Shown in pieces: positions 43,915 through 53,440 of a DNA stretch of 64,000 nt (position 1 is the stretch's first letter; each line of letters starts with the position of its first letter). The notes beneath the pieces were generated by a model. It saw only the letters and a list, made by a program, of their open reading frames with translations, ran no database searches and was not told where the DNA came from. The stretch is from Paenibacillus taiwanensis DSM 18679 (GTDB lineage: Bacteria > Bacillota > Bacilli > Paenibacillales > Paenibacillaceae): NCBI RefSeq assembly GCF_000425125.1, contig NZ_KE384308.1, positions 496,692 through 560,691 on the forward strand, in the 5' to 3' direction. A program made the translations under genes and the position numbers.

Positions 43915-44505
43915 TTATTCACTCGTATTATCTTTTAAAACTATATTCTCAACAATTTGCTTCACTGCTCTCTTCTTCTCAACTAGGTTCATATCATCCC
44001 AAGCAAAGATACCCTGATCTAACATAAAGTTGACCGCAGTTAGTAAGAACTGGGCGGTTTCTTGCGGATGTTTCACTTTAAAAGCTCCCGCTTTAGTTCC
44101 CTCCGCCAATATACGTGACAAATACGGTGTCATTTCATTTATTTTCTGAACGAGAAATTTCTGGTGGATCCAAGCATTATTTTCATGATGAAGAAAATCC
44201 CCTACTTTCTGGTGGATTGGCTTCGGAAACAAAATGGCGTTAACCTTTTCAAAGGGTGACAGGTTTGCATCCTGATCAATCGCTTTAATGGTCGTCTCAT
44301 GCTCAACCAAGGAACGATTAATAAGCGCAACCATAATCTCTTCTTTAGTTTTGAAATAGTAATAAAACGTGCCTTGCGCTACACCTACTTTTTTGACGAT
44401 ATCGCTTACTGCTGTATGTTCAAACCCCTTGCTCGCAAACAATTCTAAAGCGGCATCCATAATTTCCGCTTTTCGTTCCTCAGGGTTTTTCGTAATTCTC
44501 GCCAT
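43915..44505 (-). CDS. TetR-family repressor (QacR/AcrR-like)
   Basis: A 196-residue regulator with HTH KGFEHTAVSDIVKKVGVAQGTFYYYFKTKEEI near the N-terminus and a helical effector domain. ATG 44505 is preferred because AAGGA lies five bases upstream; earlier in-frame starts to 44541 have none. Divergent from an MFS exporter, with two palindromes between them, which is the classic drug-efflux repressor arrangement. Confidence 0.9.
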   Translation of the reverse strand: MARITKNPEERKAEIMDAALELFASKGFEHTAVSDIVKKVGVAQGTFYYYFKTKEEIMVALINRSLVEHETTIKAIDQDANLSPFEKVNAILFPKPIHQKVGDFLHHENNAWIHQKFLVQKINEMTPYLSRILAEGTKAGAFKVKHPQETAQFLLTAVNFMLDQGIFAWDDMNLVEKKRAVKQIVENIVLKDNTSE

Positions 44506-44554
44506 TTCGATCCTTCTTTCCGCTGTTTTCATCATTCCCATTTCATATTAATAG

Positions 44555-44609
44555 TTGACTGACTCAAAGTCAATCATGTAACATGTATCATATCGACTGA
44601 TAGTCAGTC
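44555..44609. promoter_or_regulatory. two TetR-type operator palindromes between tetR and the MFS exporter
   Basis: TTGACT-N7-AGTCAA (44555-44573) and GACTGA-TAG-TCAGTC (44595-44609) are separate dyads sharing the GACTGACT/AGTCAGTC core. They cover the likely -35/-10 area of both genes. Confidence 0.65.
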
Positions 44610-44629
44610 ATATTTAAAGGAGGATTATG

Positions 44630-45826
44630 ATGAAATTACGTGTCATTTTGTATGTAATTGGATTCAGCGCTTTTACAGCTTCATTGGGACAAAATTTGTA
44701 CAATCCATTGCTCCTGCAAGTACAAGCAGAGCTACATACTACGAGCTATTTGGTTAGTCTATCCGTATCTTTGTTTACGTTAGCTTTAGCCGTTATGCAG
44801 ATTGTGTTTGGGCCTCTAGCAGATAAAAAGGGCCGGAAAGCTGTTCTTATTCCCGCTATTGTGCTGTATACTGTCTCATCTATCGGCTGTGCCTACGCTC
44901 CAACTATTGGATATTTACTCATTTTCCGTGTGCTGCAAGGGATCGGTGCAGCAGCAGTTCCTGTAGTAGCGGCTGCAATAATCGGTGATTTATTTCGGGG
45001 GAAACAGCTGTCACAAGGCATGGCTACATATCAATTATTGCTTATGCTCGCGCCTGCAATTGGCCCATTAGTGGGGGGAGTAATCGGAGAAAAATATGGA
45101 TATAGTGCAACCTTTCTATTTCTGGGGGCAATCAGTCTACTTTTGTTAATCGCCAACTTTATTTTGTTACCAGAAACAAAACCACCATTTACGCATCTAA
45201 AACAAAGTAATAGGAAGTATTTTGCCTTGATTTTTAAGCATCCGGTTAGTCGGGTAATACTCCTATTCGGCTTCTTCCAATTCATGGTTTATTTTATTTA
45301 TTTGACCTTTGTGCCGCAAATATTAATTAATACTTACTTATTTCAACCTGCCAAGACGGGTGTCATACTACTTATGATGTCTTGTTCCACCATTATTAGC
45401 ATCAAGCTTGGTGGGTCTATGTTAAATCGAATCGGAGCAAGAAAAAGTCTGATCTATGGATTTGCCTTACACGCCCTATCCGTTATATTATTTGCTTTTA
45501 CAGCCCAGCTCTCGCTTGTTTTTCTTATTTTGAATGTTTGCTTGTTCGGTTTTTTTATGGGATTAACAGGCTCAATCCCTACTACTTTGCTTACGGAGCT
45601 GTTTCCTGAAGAGCGTGCGACCGCAATTGGCGTGTACAATTTCATACGGTATTTGGGAATGGCATCAGGTCCGATGATAGGTGCTCTATTGTACACAGGT
45701 AAAAGCATTGTGCCACTTTTTCTGACGTGTGGATTCGCCTTTGGGGCAGCCATCTTATGGGGAGTGCGACTTATGACTAAATCATCAACGACGATTGAAA
45801 ACGGAGTGTTAGACGCAAACCAGTAA
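44630..45826 (+). CDS. MFS multidrug efflux transporter (DHA1 type)
   Basis: A 398-residue membrane protein with about 12 helices. Motif A-like GPLADKKGRKAVLIP between TM2 and TM3 and motif C-like GPLVGGVIGEKYG in TM5 place it in the 12-TMS drug:H+ antiporter group (compare Bcr/CmlA). AAAGGAGG lies upstream of two adjacent ATGs; 44630 has the better spacing. Presumably repressed by the divergent TetR protein. Confidence 0.9.
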   Translation: MKLRVILYVIGFSAFTASLGQNLYNPLLLQVQAELHTTSYLVSLSVSLFTLALAVMQIVFGPLADKKGRKAVLIPAIVLYTVSSIGCAYAPTIGYLLIFRVLQGIGAAAVPVVAAAIIGDLFRGKQLSQGMATYQLLLMLAPAIGPLVGGVIGEKYGYSATFLFLGAISLLLLIANFILLPETKPPFTHLKQSNRKYFALIFKHPVSRVILLFGFFQFMVYFIYLTFVPQILINTYLFQPAKTGVILLMMSCSTIISIKLGGSMLNRIGARKSLIYGFALHALSVILFAFTAQLSLVFLILNVCLFGFFMGLTGSIPTTLLTELFPEERATAIGVYNFIRYLGMASGPMIGALLYTGKSIVPLFLTCGFAFGAAILWGVRLMTKSSTTIENGVLDANQ

Positions 45827-45912
45827 CTTCATCCCGTATCGTCATCCAGCTTGCCAGCACCCCATTCGTTTCCGCTATCTTTGTGCGCCCTTAACAGAGC
45901 GTAAAAAATAGA

Positions 45913-45952
45913 TAGACCACCATATTCACCCTACGGTGGAAATGGTGGTCTA
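45913..45952. terminator. bidirectional terminator after the MFS gene
   Basis: TAGACCACCAT (45913-45923) and ATGGTGGTCTA (45942-45952) with an inner CACC/GGTG pairing form a long stem. Confidence 0.7.
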
Positions 45953-46027
45953 CCTTTCATTAGCGCACGTTACCTTCGTTCATCAAGCGTGATTACTAGG
46001 CTGAAACTCACGATCTATCTCGTCTAC

Positions 46028-46465
46028 TTATTGACTAACAGTCGCCTTTTGTACGCGTAGCGAATTAAATCCATTTTCAATGCCACCAAACGTATAATCC
46101 GCTACTTTATCTGTTCGATACAAAATCAACTCTTTAGCGTTAGTAAGCGGAACAACAATGACGTTGTCATTTAAATAATTTAAAATAAAGTCATAACCTG
46201 AAGTAATCTTAGCTTCATCACGTGTATGTAATACTTCCGTTATGCGCTTCTTCATATCAGCGGCCTCTGGCAATTTAGACATAGATGCTGTATGTGCGGT
46301 CTGATCTAACATCGGGCCGACAAAATGATGAGGGTCCTCCGGTGATCCTTTTGCATTCCAAATTGTAATATCATATTTGCCCTCCACACAGTCCGTCCAC
46401 CATGTCATCACGTCTGGCGTTTTGCATGCACGTTTTGCGGTAATGAACATAGTTGGTTTGACCAA
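46028..46465 (-). pseudogene. C-terminal fragment of a nickel/metallophore-type substrate-binding protein
   Basis: A 145-residue frame with GKYDITIWNAKGSPEDPHHF, corresponding to the DPHSF region of NikA/CntA-family (SBP_bac_5) proteins, and ILNYLNDNVIVVPL near the end. A full protein of this family has over 500 residues and a lipoprotein signal, so this is only the last quarter. Its 5' side runs straight into the C-terminal end of an AraC-type HTH relic, indicating a deletion that joined the two genes. Confidence 0.7.
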
Positions 46466-46469
46466 ATAT

Positions 46470-47055
46470 TAACTTGTAACCTTTGGTTAACTTATTGCGA
46501 CTGATGGCCAGCTCCCTGGACAATTGTGTCAGTGTCGGTGGGCTTCGGCCTCCATCCGTTTGTCATGGCCAAGTCGGATTGGACGAATTTCATAATCATC
46601 CAACAGCACAGATGCCATTCCTTCTTGTCTAGGCAGCTCTATCGCTAGAAGGAGCGATATCAGTTCCATGACCTTACCTTCATAATAAAGAATTTTTGAT
46701 TTTTCCGGGAAGCGGCAATGGCAATTATAGATACGATTAAAAATGTCGAGCATGTCCGCACTGGCTTGCACCCCCAAAAATAGCGTTGACGCGTGGCGCT
46801 ATCAAGTCTGTCGATGGCCTGTTCCCAAAGCACACTACCACTGCTTCCAAATAGAAGAGACATCTGCTCTGAATCCGCTGTAAGCGATACACTTTGATAC
46901 CGTTGGCCCGCATAGTGTCGTGTACAGCCTCGCATGTCGCAGGATTTAGATAACGATAAACTACTGCTTTTGATATATGTCACATTCTCTCCCTGCTCCT
47001 GTAGCTCTAGTTCCCTATCTATACAATAGGAAATTCCAAAATAATCTTGTTTCAT
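46470..47055 (-). pseudogene. frameshifted AraC-family (PchR/iron-type) regulator
   Basis: The first 90 or so codons (MKQDYFGISYCIDRELELQ, YAGQRYQSVSLTADSEQ) look like a PchR-type sensor region. The frame shifts at the homopolymers C5A5 near 46772-46781, continues as VQASADMLDIFNRIYNC and YEGKVMELISLLLAIE, then shifts again near 46540 to PPTLTQLSRELAISRNKL, an AraC helix-turn-helix. The second HTH is missing because the reading runs into the substrate-binding-protein fragment. Two frameshifts and a deletion mean it is dead. PchR-type regulators usually control siderophore or metal uptake. Confidence 0.68.
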
Positions 47056-47155
47056 CTCATATTCGAATATGACTCATCTTGAAAGGTAACATCATATAAC
47101 ATAAGCGTTGCACTATTCAGTACACGGTAAACTTCAACTCCCCCTGTACCCTATT

Positions 47156-47278
47156 TTACAGCATTTCATAATGTACAGTACGGCTAGGGCCATATTCTTC
47201 TATGCAGCGATGTATGGCCATTCGTCTTATCGTCGCTTCAAACCGTTCAGGGCTATCAACAAAAAAATGATGTTTCAT
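47156..47278 (-). CDS. possible 40-residue ORF downstream of a Fur box
   Basis: The frame MKHHFFVDSPERFEATIRR to VHYEML has AAAGG nine bases before the ATG and lies 43 bp past a perfect Fur box, upstream of the regulator relic. It may be a genuine short iron-regulated gene or the first codons of a decayed one. No homologue recognised. Confidence 0.35.
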   Translation of the reverse strand: MKHHFFVDSPERFEATIRRMAIHRCIEEYGPSRTVHYEML

Positions 47279-47320
47279 ATTCCCACGCCTTTCTATCGTT
47301 AATAAACGCCGTGATAACAA

Positions 47321-47335
47321 TGATAATTATTATCA
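47321..47335. promoter_or_regulatory. perfect 7-1-7 Fur box
   Basis: TGATAATTATTATCA matches the Bacillus Fur consensus TGATAATNATTATCA at every position. It lies upstream of the short ORF and AraC relic on the minus strand, implying that this locus was iron-regulated before it decayed. Confidence 0.8.
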
Positions 47336-47339
47336 ATAA

Positions 47340-48729
47340 TATTATAACTAAAATATGGCCATATGGAAATAAAAAACATTCAATTCATTTATGCTGTATG
47401 AAACACAAAAACACTTCAGCTTCTGACTGCAACGGTCTATCAGCATGTAAGTAAATATCAAAAGCCCCTGCGGCATATAAGCTGCAGAAGCCCGATCGTA
47501 AAACCACTCTAGTTTAAAAGCTCACTTTCATTTTACATCGGTAATCCGTATACTTAACAGGAGAAGCTAGCTGACGATTTGATAATCCTTATATAATTTA
47601 ATTAGTATAACCAAATCAAATATTCGTAAAAATCAGTAATTCCCATTGTGTGTCTGATCTAAGAACAAGCCAAAGCAAGACTTTTAATGTTCATTATGAG
47701 CTAAACGCTACCACAATACCTAATTCAATCTCATAATTCCTTCTCCTTGCATGTGATAGTATTCCCTTTATTACTTAGATCAATTTATAAGCCAGTGTCG
47801 GTATCAAGTTACTATTAAAGCTGGAAGCAAAGTTTCTAGTGAAGATAGTTCTAAACGCAGTAAGTTCAGATGGTTTGATTTAAGGAGAGCAAAAATAGTT
47901 CCGATTGCATAATCCAGTGACCTAGCAGTTTACCGCCGCAATGCTTGCCAGTCGTCTGAATGAATCGCTGTTTCCCCTAGGCAAACCACGTCTTTTGAAG
48001 GGCTTGATAATCTTGAATCATACTTCCACCCTCAAACCATAAATGATTAATTTCACACTATTTCCCCCCTGGAAAAGTCGCTTCTCTTAATAACATTGCT
48101 GTTTTAATAAGTTGATGCAATCGTGTAGGTAGGTTTGATATAACTCATGCTCATTCGATGGTATGGGGTTGGACATCACGAATGGTGTATCTTTGACAAA
48201 TTTTTGATAGATGCGCACCCTGATGATCTGCAGCGACTATATGTATTTGGCTGCGAATCTCACGCCGTGTGGAACACATCCATGAAGACCTTTTCAGATT
48301 CTCTTGCTGCTCTTTACTCAGGGCTCTAGCGGTCGAGGGGAAATTTCATATCCAGATCCTTACTTCTGGTAAAGTCACAGATAAGTGCTAACTGTGATCG
48401 CCCGACTGCCAACGTCCAGATAATCTCCTCATTGGATTTAGGTAAGTGCAGTTTTTTGCTCTGGAAATGTTCTAACATTGCGGAGGCTCTAGTTGGATAT
48501 CTCACTGTACTGAATCCCAATGGGAGCCATAAGAGACGCTCGGAAGATTGATCTATATTATGATGGACATCTATGATGCTGATACAATCCTAAACTAATT
48601 AATGGAGGATGTTCTTGTATCTCCATTCCAGGTTATAGTGCTAAATAGGGCTTTTTCGCCCATTCTAACTTACATATCTTAATTTAACTGTACCATGTTC
48701 AATAAATACTCCTTCTAACAAAACTCTTT
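47340..48729. other. decayed region without intact genes
   Basis: About 1.4 kb with no convincing complete gene. Protein-like fragments are visible: on the minus strand near 47890-48020 a reading MIQDYQALQKTWFA, a stop, then RFIQTTGKHCGGKLLGHW; on the plus strand 48147-48329 a 60-codon frame with LYVFGCESHAVWNTS; and on the minus strand 48326-48520 a frame of 64 codons. None has a good ribosome site or a recognised family. Best described as degraded coding sequence. Confidence 0.4.
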
Positions 48730-48855
48730 TTGTGTCGAATGTTACATATTATTAGGTATATTGAATCATTTTACTGTTATATCTTTATTTACCAATATAT
48801 CTATGTTAATATTCATATTGTAATTAAAATAACAGTATTGAGAGGTGGATTTGGT

Positions 48856-49437
48856 TTGAAAAAATCGTTGTTATCCTTGCTGTCATTGTTCTTACTTTTC
48901 GCAGTTATTTCACCTAGTGCGTTTGCTCAAAATGAAGAAAAAACAGTTTCTTCTGAAAGTATCATTTCTATCGTAGAGCCGTACGTCAATGTTACAAATG
49001 AAGGTAAGATCCAGTTCAAAAATGTTCCTTCTGAGATCTATGAAAAATACAACTTAGGAAAACTACAAAAGCATTTTGATGCACTCAATACATTGGTGCA
49101 AAAGGATGATATTGTTATCAACACAGATTTGTCCATAGACAATAATGCACTTTCTACATCTGCAGTTTATGGTCAATGGACGTATTATTGGTGGGGATAT
49201 GATCGCAACTTTAATTACCAACAAACTTTGCAAGCCATCGACTACTATAATACTGTAGCTGCTGGAGGGGCAATTATTACAGGTGCCACTGCATGGCTGC
49301 CTCCAGTATCTGGATTCACGGGCGCTACATCTGGATACTTTTACTTAGTTGCTACACGGTTTAATGCCAATAATAAAGGAAATGGAGTTTACGCAGCAGT
49401 AACATGGTTGGCGATATTTGATATCGAACCACTATGA
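48856..49437 (+). CDS. secreted protein with hydrophobic Gly/Ala-rich C-terminus, possibly a bacteriocin-like toxin
   Basis: About 193 residues from TTG 48856 (AGAGGTGG upstream). Signal peptide LKKSLLSLLSLFLLFAVIS, cleavage after AFA. An acidic/neutral proregion-like part (about 27-105) precedes a distinctive C-terminal region with WTYYWWGYDRNF, AAGGAIITGATAWLPPVSGF and TGATSGYFYLVA, which resembles the aromatic, Gly-zipper character of membrane-active bacteriocins. A 57-residue two-TM protein follows 48 bp later before a strong terminator, as toxin and immunity genes often do. No named family recognised; toxin function is inference. Confidence 0.6.
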   Translation: MKKSLLSLLSLFLLFAVISPSAFAQNEEKTVSSESIISIVEPYVNVTNEGKIQFKNVPSEIYEKYNLGKLQKHFDALNTLVQKDDIVINTDLSIDNNALSTSAVYGQWTYYWWGYDRNFNYQQTLQAIDYYNTVAAGGAIITGATAWLPPVSGFTGATSGYFYLVATRFNANNKGNGVYAAVTWLAIFDIEPL

Positions 49438-49485
49438 GTTTGATATCAAACTTCTAGAAGAATGGAAGAAGCAAGGAGGAACATC

Positions 49486-49659
49486 ATGACTACACTGTCA
49501 ACAGTACTAGCAATACTTATTATTTTGATTTCTATTGCATATCCAATTTTTTATTGGAAAAAAAAGAAGAACAACACACATCTACAAGTAGGATATAAAG
49601 TCACTTTTGTCATCATTTTTCTTTTACTAGCCATTGTTGTGTTTAATTTACTTATCTGA
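49486..49659 (+). CDS. small two-TM membrane protein, possible immunity protein
   Basis: A 57-residue protein with two transmembrane helices (about 5-23 and 38-56) joined by a strongly basic YWKKKKNN loop. AAGGAGG lies seven bases upstream of the ATG. Together with the preceding secreted protein it forms a two-gene unit closed by a terminator. Small basic two-TM proteins often protect producers against their own membrane-active peptides; that role here is inference. Confidence 0.6.
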   Translation: MTTLSTVLAILIILISIAYPIFYWKKKKNNTHLQVGYKVTFVIIFLLLAIVVFNLLI

Positions 49660-49662
49660 CAA

Positions 49663-49696
49663 AAGACTAAGGAAGGATTTTTCCTTCCTTAGTCTT
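49663..49696 (+). terminator. Rho-independent terminator
   Basis: Perfect 14-bp stem AAGACTAAGGAAGG/CCTTCCTTAGTCTT with a 6-nt loop, followed by TCTTATAT, 4 bp after the stop. Confidence 0.85.
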
Positions 49697-49699
49697 TCT

Positions 49700-50289
49700 T
49701 ATATCAAAATAAATGATTCGTTTTAATTTTAACTTGATATAAAATTATGAAATATTTTATTCTTGTTAACTAATAATATATTAAGTGAGGGCATTGTTAG
49801 CCCTAGATGCCAACATAGGTGAATTAGAAGCGGAGTCATCAATGAGGGGGAAACACTACGCCCGTTCACCATACGTAACATATACTATTTTACAGATATC
49901 TTCAATACAAAAATTCCCCTTGATTAAGGTTATATGAAAATCAAAACATAATTCGTCTCATGATCATAAAATGGAAATACGAATATCTTTGTAGAAACAT
50001 ACAGACATGTTTGTTGATTTTCTTGCAATTTTATATAATCTATTTTGATTTTCTATTTCTTAGTATATTTATGAAACAAATAAGGTTCACACGTAATCCG
50101 GGTGAAATGAGTTGGAGTTTTTGACATACGAACTCTCATCAATGTGTTAGGACATATACAATAAAATGCATTTGATTTCACGAATGAAAATATCCCCTTG
50201 GAACGAGGTTACACTCCTTGGGGACGTTAATATTTATCCAGTCTCTATTAAAATATCCAGATCATATATGTTTCCTATTTATTGAAAGC
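49700..50289. other. AT-rich intergenic region
   Basis: No frame with a ribosome site was seen. An imperfect hairpin near 50190-50222 (TCCCC/GGGGA) lies beyond the MFS stop on the minus strand and could terminate that transcript. Otherwise I see nothing in it. Confidence 0.4.
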
Positions 50290-51516
50290 TTACACCTCTA
50301 CATGCACCACCGGTCGTTCGATCTCCTCAGCGACCTCTCGATTGATAAAAATGGCAGCTAGCAAACCAACGCACAGAATGCATGCAAGTAGAATAAATGT
50401 AATCAAATAGCTGCCGCTCTTCATGAAATAAAGCGATATGATCGGACCAAAGCTTGTGCCCGTAAACAAAATAAACGTATAAACGGATACAGCTATCCCC
50501 CGCATCTTCCCTCCGAGTTGACCAACGAGCGATACGAGCGAAGGCACAGCAATGGCAATGCCTGACACAAAGACGATGCTCAAGATGACAAGCAGGGGCA
50601 AATTCGAAATCATACCCATAGTTGCCAATCCAATGATGGCTAACAGCAGCCCTAGACGCAGCGTGACACGTATGCCAAAATGCTTGGACAGGGTTCCGGC
50701 AAACGGAGAAACGAGCATCCCTATTATGCCAATGGTTCGAACATACAGGATGTCTTGTTTGCTCAGTTCAAATGGAGCTTGACTTAAATAACTGCCCAAC
50801 ACCGTATACATGCTTACAAAAGACATAAGCAGAACAAAGGCTACTAAATAACACAGTACCAGTTGTTTCTGAATAAAAACGCTGCCGATTTGCTTCATTG
50901 GTTCCCATATATTAGCATGAGCTTGATGAACGCCTCCCTTTGGCAGGAAGAAGAACACTAAGACGGCAGTTAATACGTATACAACTGCAAGTATATAAAA
51001 GACTGCGTTCCATCCATACTGCTCGCTAACCACGCTGCTGAACACTTGCCCTACTATCCCTGCTACCAAAAATCCTGTACTAATAAACCCGATCGTCGTA
51101 ACCCGTTTTTCCGCAGGATACATTTCAACTGCATAGGCAAGAGCAACTGGAGAAAACGTGGCAGCGGCTGCCCCTTGCAGTCCTCTTAAAACGAGAATCC
51201 ATGCAAACTGATCCACAAATCCTAGGAGGAGCGAGATTATAGTTAGAACAAGCAGTCCCACAAAGATGACGGTTTTCCGTCCGTATTTATCGGACAACGC
51301 CCCGTAGATCAAGCAGCCGAGCGCAAAGCCGATCGAAAAGGTGCTGCCCGCAGCCGCAGCCTGTGTTGGCGAAATACTGAAAAGCTGTGCGAACACAGAA
51401 ATAAGTGGAATCGTGACATATAAGCTGGACATGACAGCAAGGCCAGACCAGCATAGAATAACGGTCATCAGCGAATAATTTCGGTTTGCAGTTGATACAT
51501 TTGTATAGTTATTCAT
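50290..51516 (-). CDS. MFS transporter (YnfM/AraJ-like drug exporter)
   Basis: A 408-residue membrane protein with 12 predicted helices. Motif A GALSDKYGRKTVIFVG, TM4-5 region LRGLQGAAAATFSPVAL and GFISTGFLVAGIVGQVFSS are typical for the YnfM-type DHA1 subgroup. It is 9 bp downstream of an ABC exporter and probably in a MarR-controlled operon with it. Substrate unknown. Confidence 0.9.
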   Translation of the reverse strand: MNNYTNVSTANRNYSLMTVILCWSGLAVMSSLYVTIPLISVFAQLFSISPTQAAAAGSTFSIGFALGCLIYGALSDKYGRKTVIFVGLLVLTIISLLLGFVDQFAWILVLRGLQGAAAATFSPVALAYAVEMYPAEKRVTTIGFISTGFLVAGIVGQVFSSVVSEQYGWNAVFYILAVVYVLTAVLVFFFLPKGGVHQAHANIWEPMKQIGSVFIQKQLVLCYLVAFVLLMSFVSMYTVLGSYLSQAPFELSKQDILYVRTIGIIGMLVSPFAGTLSKHFGIRVTLRLGLLLAIIGLATMGMISNLPLLVILSIVFVSGIAIAVPSLVSLVGQLGGKMRGIAVSVYTFILFTGTSFGPIISLYFMKSGSYLITFILLACILCVGLLAAIFINREVAEEIERPVVHVEV

Positions 51517-51525
51517 GTTTCACCT

Positions 51526-53337
51526 CTATTTTAATATCGTTTCAAAAGTGGACTTGATCGGAAATTGCATTTCGTAAAGTGCTTTGTATCTTCCTTTTTG
51601 CTGGAGCAGTGTTTCATGATTTCCAAGCTCCATAATCTGTCCGTGCTCCAGTACAACGATTTGATCCGCGCTCTGGATCGTCGAGAGTCGATGGGCAATT
51701 ACCAGACAGGTACGCCCAGGCAGAAGCAAGGACAACGCACGCTGAATATGTTGTTCCGATTCCGTATCGAGAGCTGCCGTAGCTTCATCCAGGATGAGAA
51801 TGCGTGGATTCGTCAGGAAGGCTCTAGCAATGGACAGCCTTTGCTTTTGACCACCTGAAAGCTTGACCCCTCTTTCCCCGATTGAAGTATCATATCCTTC
51901 TGGAAATGCAGTAATAAATTCATGAGCATTTGCAGCCACCGCAGCTGCTGTAATTTCTTCAGCTGTTGCTTCTGGCTTGCCGTATGCAATATTGTCACGA
52001 ATTGTGCCATTAAGCAGGATAACTTCCTGCGACACAATACCCATCTGCTGTCGAAGTGATTTCACCGTCACTTCTGTTAAGGGATGGCCATCAATATAAA
52101 TGTCGCCTCGCTGGACGTCATACAATCGGGCAATTAGATAGGCAATCGTTGATTTGCCAGAGCCTGATGAGCCAACCAGAGCTGTCGTTTGATTACGTCG
52201 CAGCCGCAAGTGGAATTTCTGTAAAATGGGTCTGCCCTCCTCATAAGCAAACTCCACATCATCAAACACGATTTCTCCCTTGACAGGAGGAAGAGCAATG
52301 GCACCTTCCTTATCACAAACCTCTGGAACAACTGCCAGCACTTCTTGAATTCGTTCAAATGCCGCAGCGGATTGTTGTAATTTAGTAATCAATCTGCTGA
52401 AAGAACGAATGGGGGCTTGCAGCAGGCGCAAATAGGCCAGATAAGCTATAATCTCACCTACAGTCATGCGATTGTGCATAATCTGCCACGCTCCAAACAG
52501 AAGCACAATGGTCATGCCTACATGGTTCAGCCAATCTATAATTGGCGCAAAGATCGCAGACAGCCGGGACGCCGATACGGTTGCTGCCCGATGCTGTTCA
52601 CTCCATTTCGTAAACGCCTTGGCCTCGTTATCTTCACTAGCAAAAGACTTAATCATCCGAATGCCAGACAACGTATCCTGAAGCGAGTTGTTTAATTCCG
52701 CCGATATGCGACGAACCGCCCGATAAGCACTTTTAATCCTCAGACTGAAAAATCGGGATGTGATAAATAAAAAAGGCAGCGTAATCAGGGTCAGAAGCGC
52801 CAGTTCCCAGTCTGTATAAAACAAGTAGCCAACGATCGCAACAAAAGTAATCATGTCTGCAAGGATGGAAAGGCTGTCGGCTGAAACTAGCTCTTGCAGT
52901 TGATTCACATCACCTGTTAATCTTGTCATCAGGTCCCCTGTGCGATTGCGATCAAAAAACGTTAGATCCAAACTTAAGGTGTGTTTATACAGCTTGTTCC
53001 GCAGCTGAAAGATAACTTTTTGACTAACAAGTGTCATCACATAACTGCTGCCGAAGTTAAAAGCCCCTAGCAGCAGTCCCGCGAACAGAATAAGCCCTCC
53101 TGTTTCCAACAGTGCATAATACCTTCGATCGGGTATGATCTGATCAATAATGTGTTTGGTCAGCTGAGGAATCGTAAATTCAAGCACGGAGATGGCGATA
53201 ACAAAGGCAGCACCGAGTACAAGCAAGCCCCATTGCGCCCGAGTGTGCAACAACATCTCCTTTACCATCGTGCGCAGCGTAATCAAGTGATGCGCCCGCG
53301 TCTGCTGCTGATTCGTAGAACGTTGTGTTTGTTTCAT
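51526..53337 (-). CDS. ABC exporter, fused membrane and ATPase domains (MsbA/BmrA type)
   Basis: A 603-residue half-transporter with six N-terminal helices (about 30-330) and a C-terminal nucleotide-binding domain: Walker A GSSGSGKST, signature LSGGQKQR, Walker B ILILDEATAALD and the H-loop IAHRLST. It should work as a homodimer exporting lipid or drug. An operator-like palindrome lies just upstream and a MarR gene precedes it, so drug-inducible efflux is likely. ATG 53337 preferred over the GTG three codons earlier. Confidence 0.92.
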   Translation of the reverse strand: MKQTQRSTNQQQTRAHHLITLRTMVKEMLLHTRAQWGLLVLGAAFVIAISVLEFTIPQLTKHIIDQIIPDRRYYALLETGGLILFAGLLLGAFNFGSSYVMTLVSQKVIFQLRNKLYKHTLSLDLTFFDRNRTGDLMTRLTGDVNQLQELVSADSLSILADMITFVAIVGYLFYTDWELALLTLITLPFLFITSRFFSLRIKSAYRAVRRISAELNNSLQDTLSGIRMIKSFASEDNEAKAFTKWSEQHRAATVSASRLSAIFAPIIDWLNHVGMTIVLLFGAWQIMHNRMTVGEIIAYLAYLRLLQAPIRSFSRLITKLQQSAAAFERIQEVLAVVPEVCDKEGAIALPPVKGEIVFDDVEFAYEEGRPILQKFHLRLRRNQTTALVGSSGSGKSTIAYLIARLYDVQRGDIYIDGHPLTEVTVKSLRQQMGIVSQEVILLNGTIRDNIAYGKPEATAEEITAAAVAANAHEFITAFPEGYDTSIGERGVKLSGGQKQRLSIARAFLTNPRILILDEATAALDTESEQHIQRALSLLLPGRTCLVIAHRLSTIQSADQIVVLEHGQIMELGNHETLLQQKGRYKALYEMQFPIKSTFETILK

Positions 53338-53410
53338 GTTGATCACGTACCTTCATTTCAAAATAAACCTAAGTAGCTGTTCGATTCCAACTGGATGGAT
53401 TTCCATGTAA

Positions 53411-53423
53411 TTAGATTATCTAA
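53411..53423. promoter_or_regulatory. MarR operator palindrome 1
   Basis: TTAGATTATCTAA, a perfect dyad around its central base, lies between the MarR gene and the ABC exporter. The flanks GTAA and CTATAT are repeated, inverted, at the second copy. Confidence 0.7.
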
Positions 53424-53440
53424 CTATATGAATAAAAAAA

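Noticed and set aside
48147..48520. Two 60-residue ORFs on opposite strands as real genes
   Set aside because: No ribosome site, overlapping tails and composition of decayed sequence.
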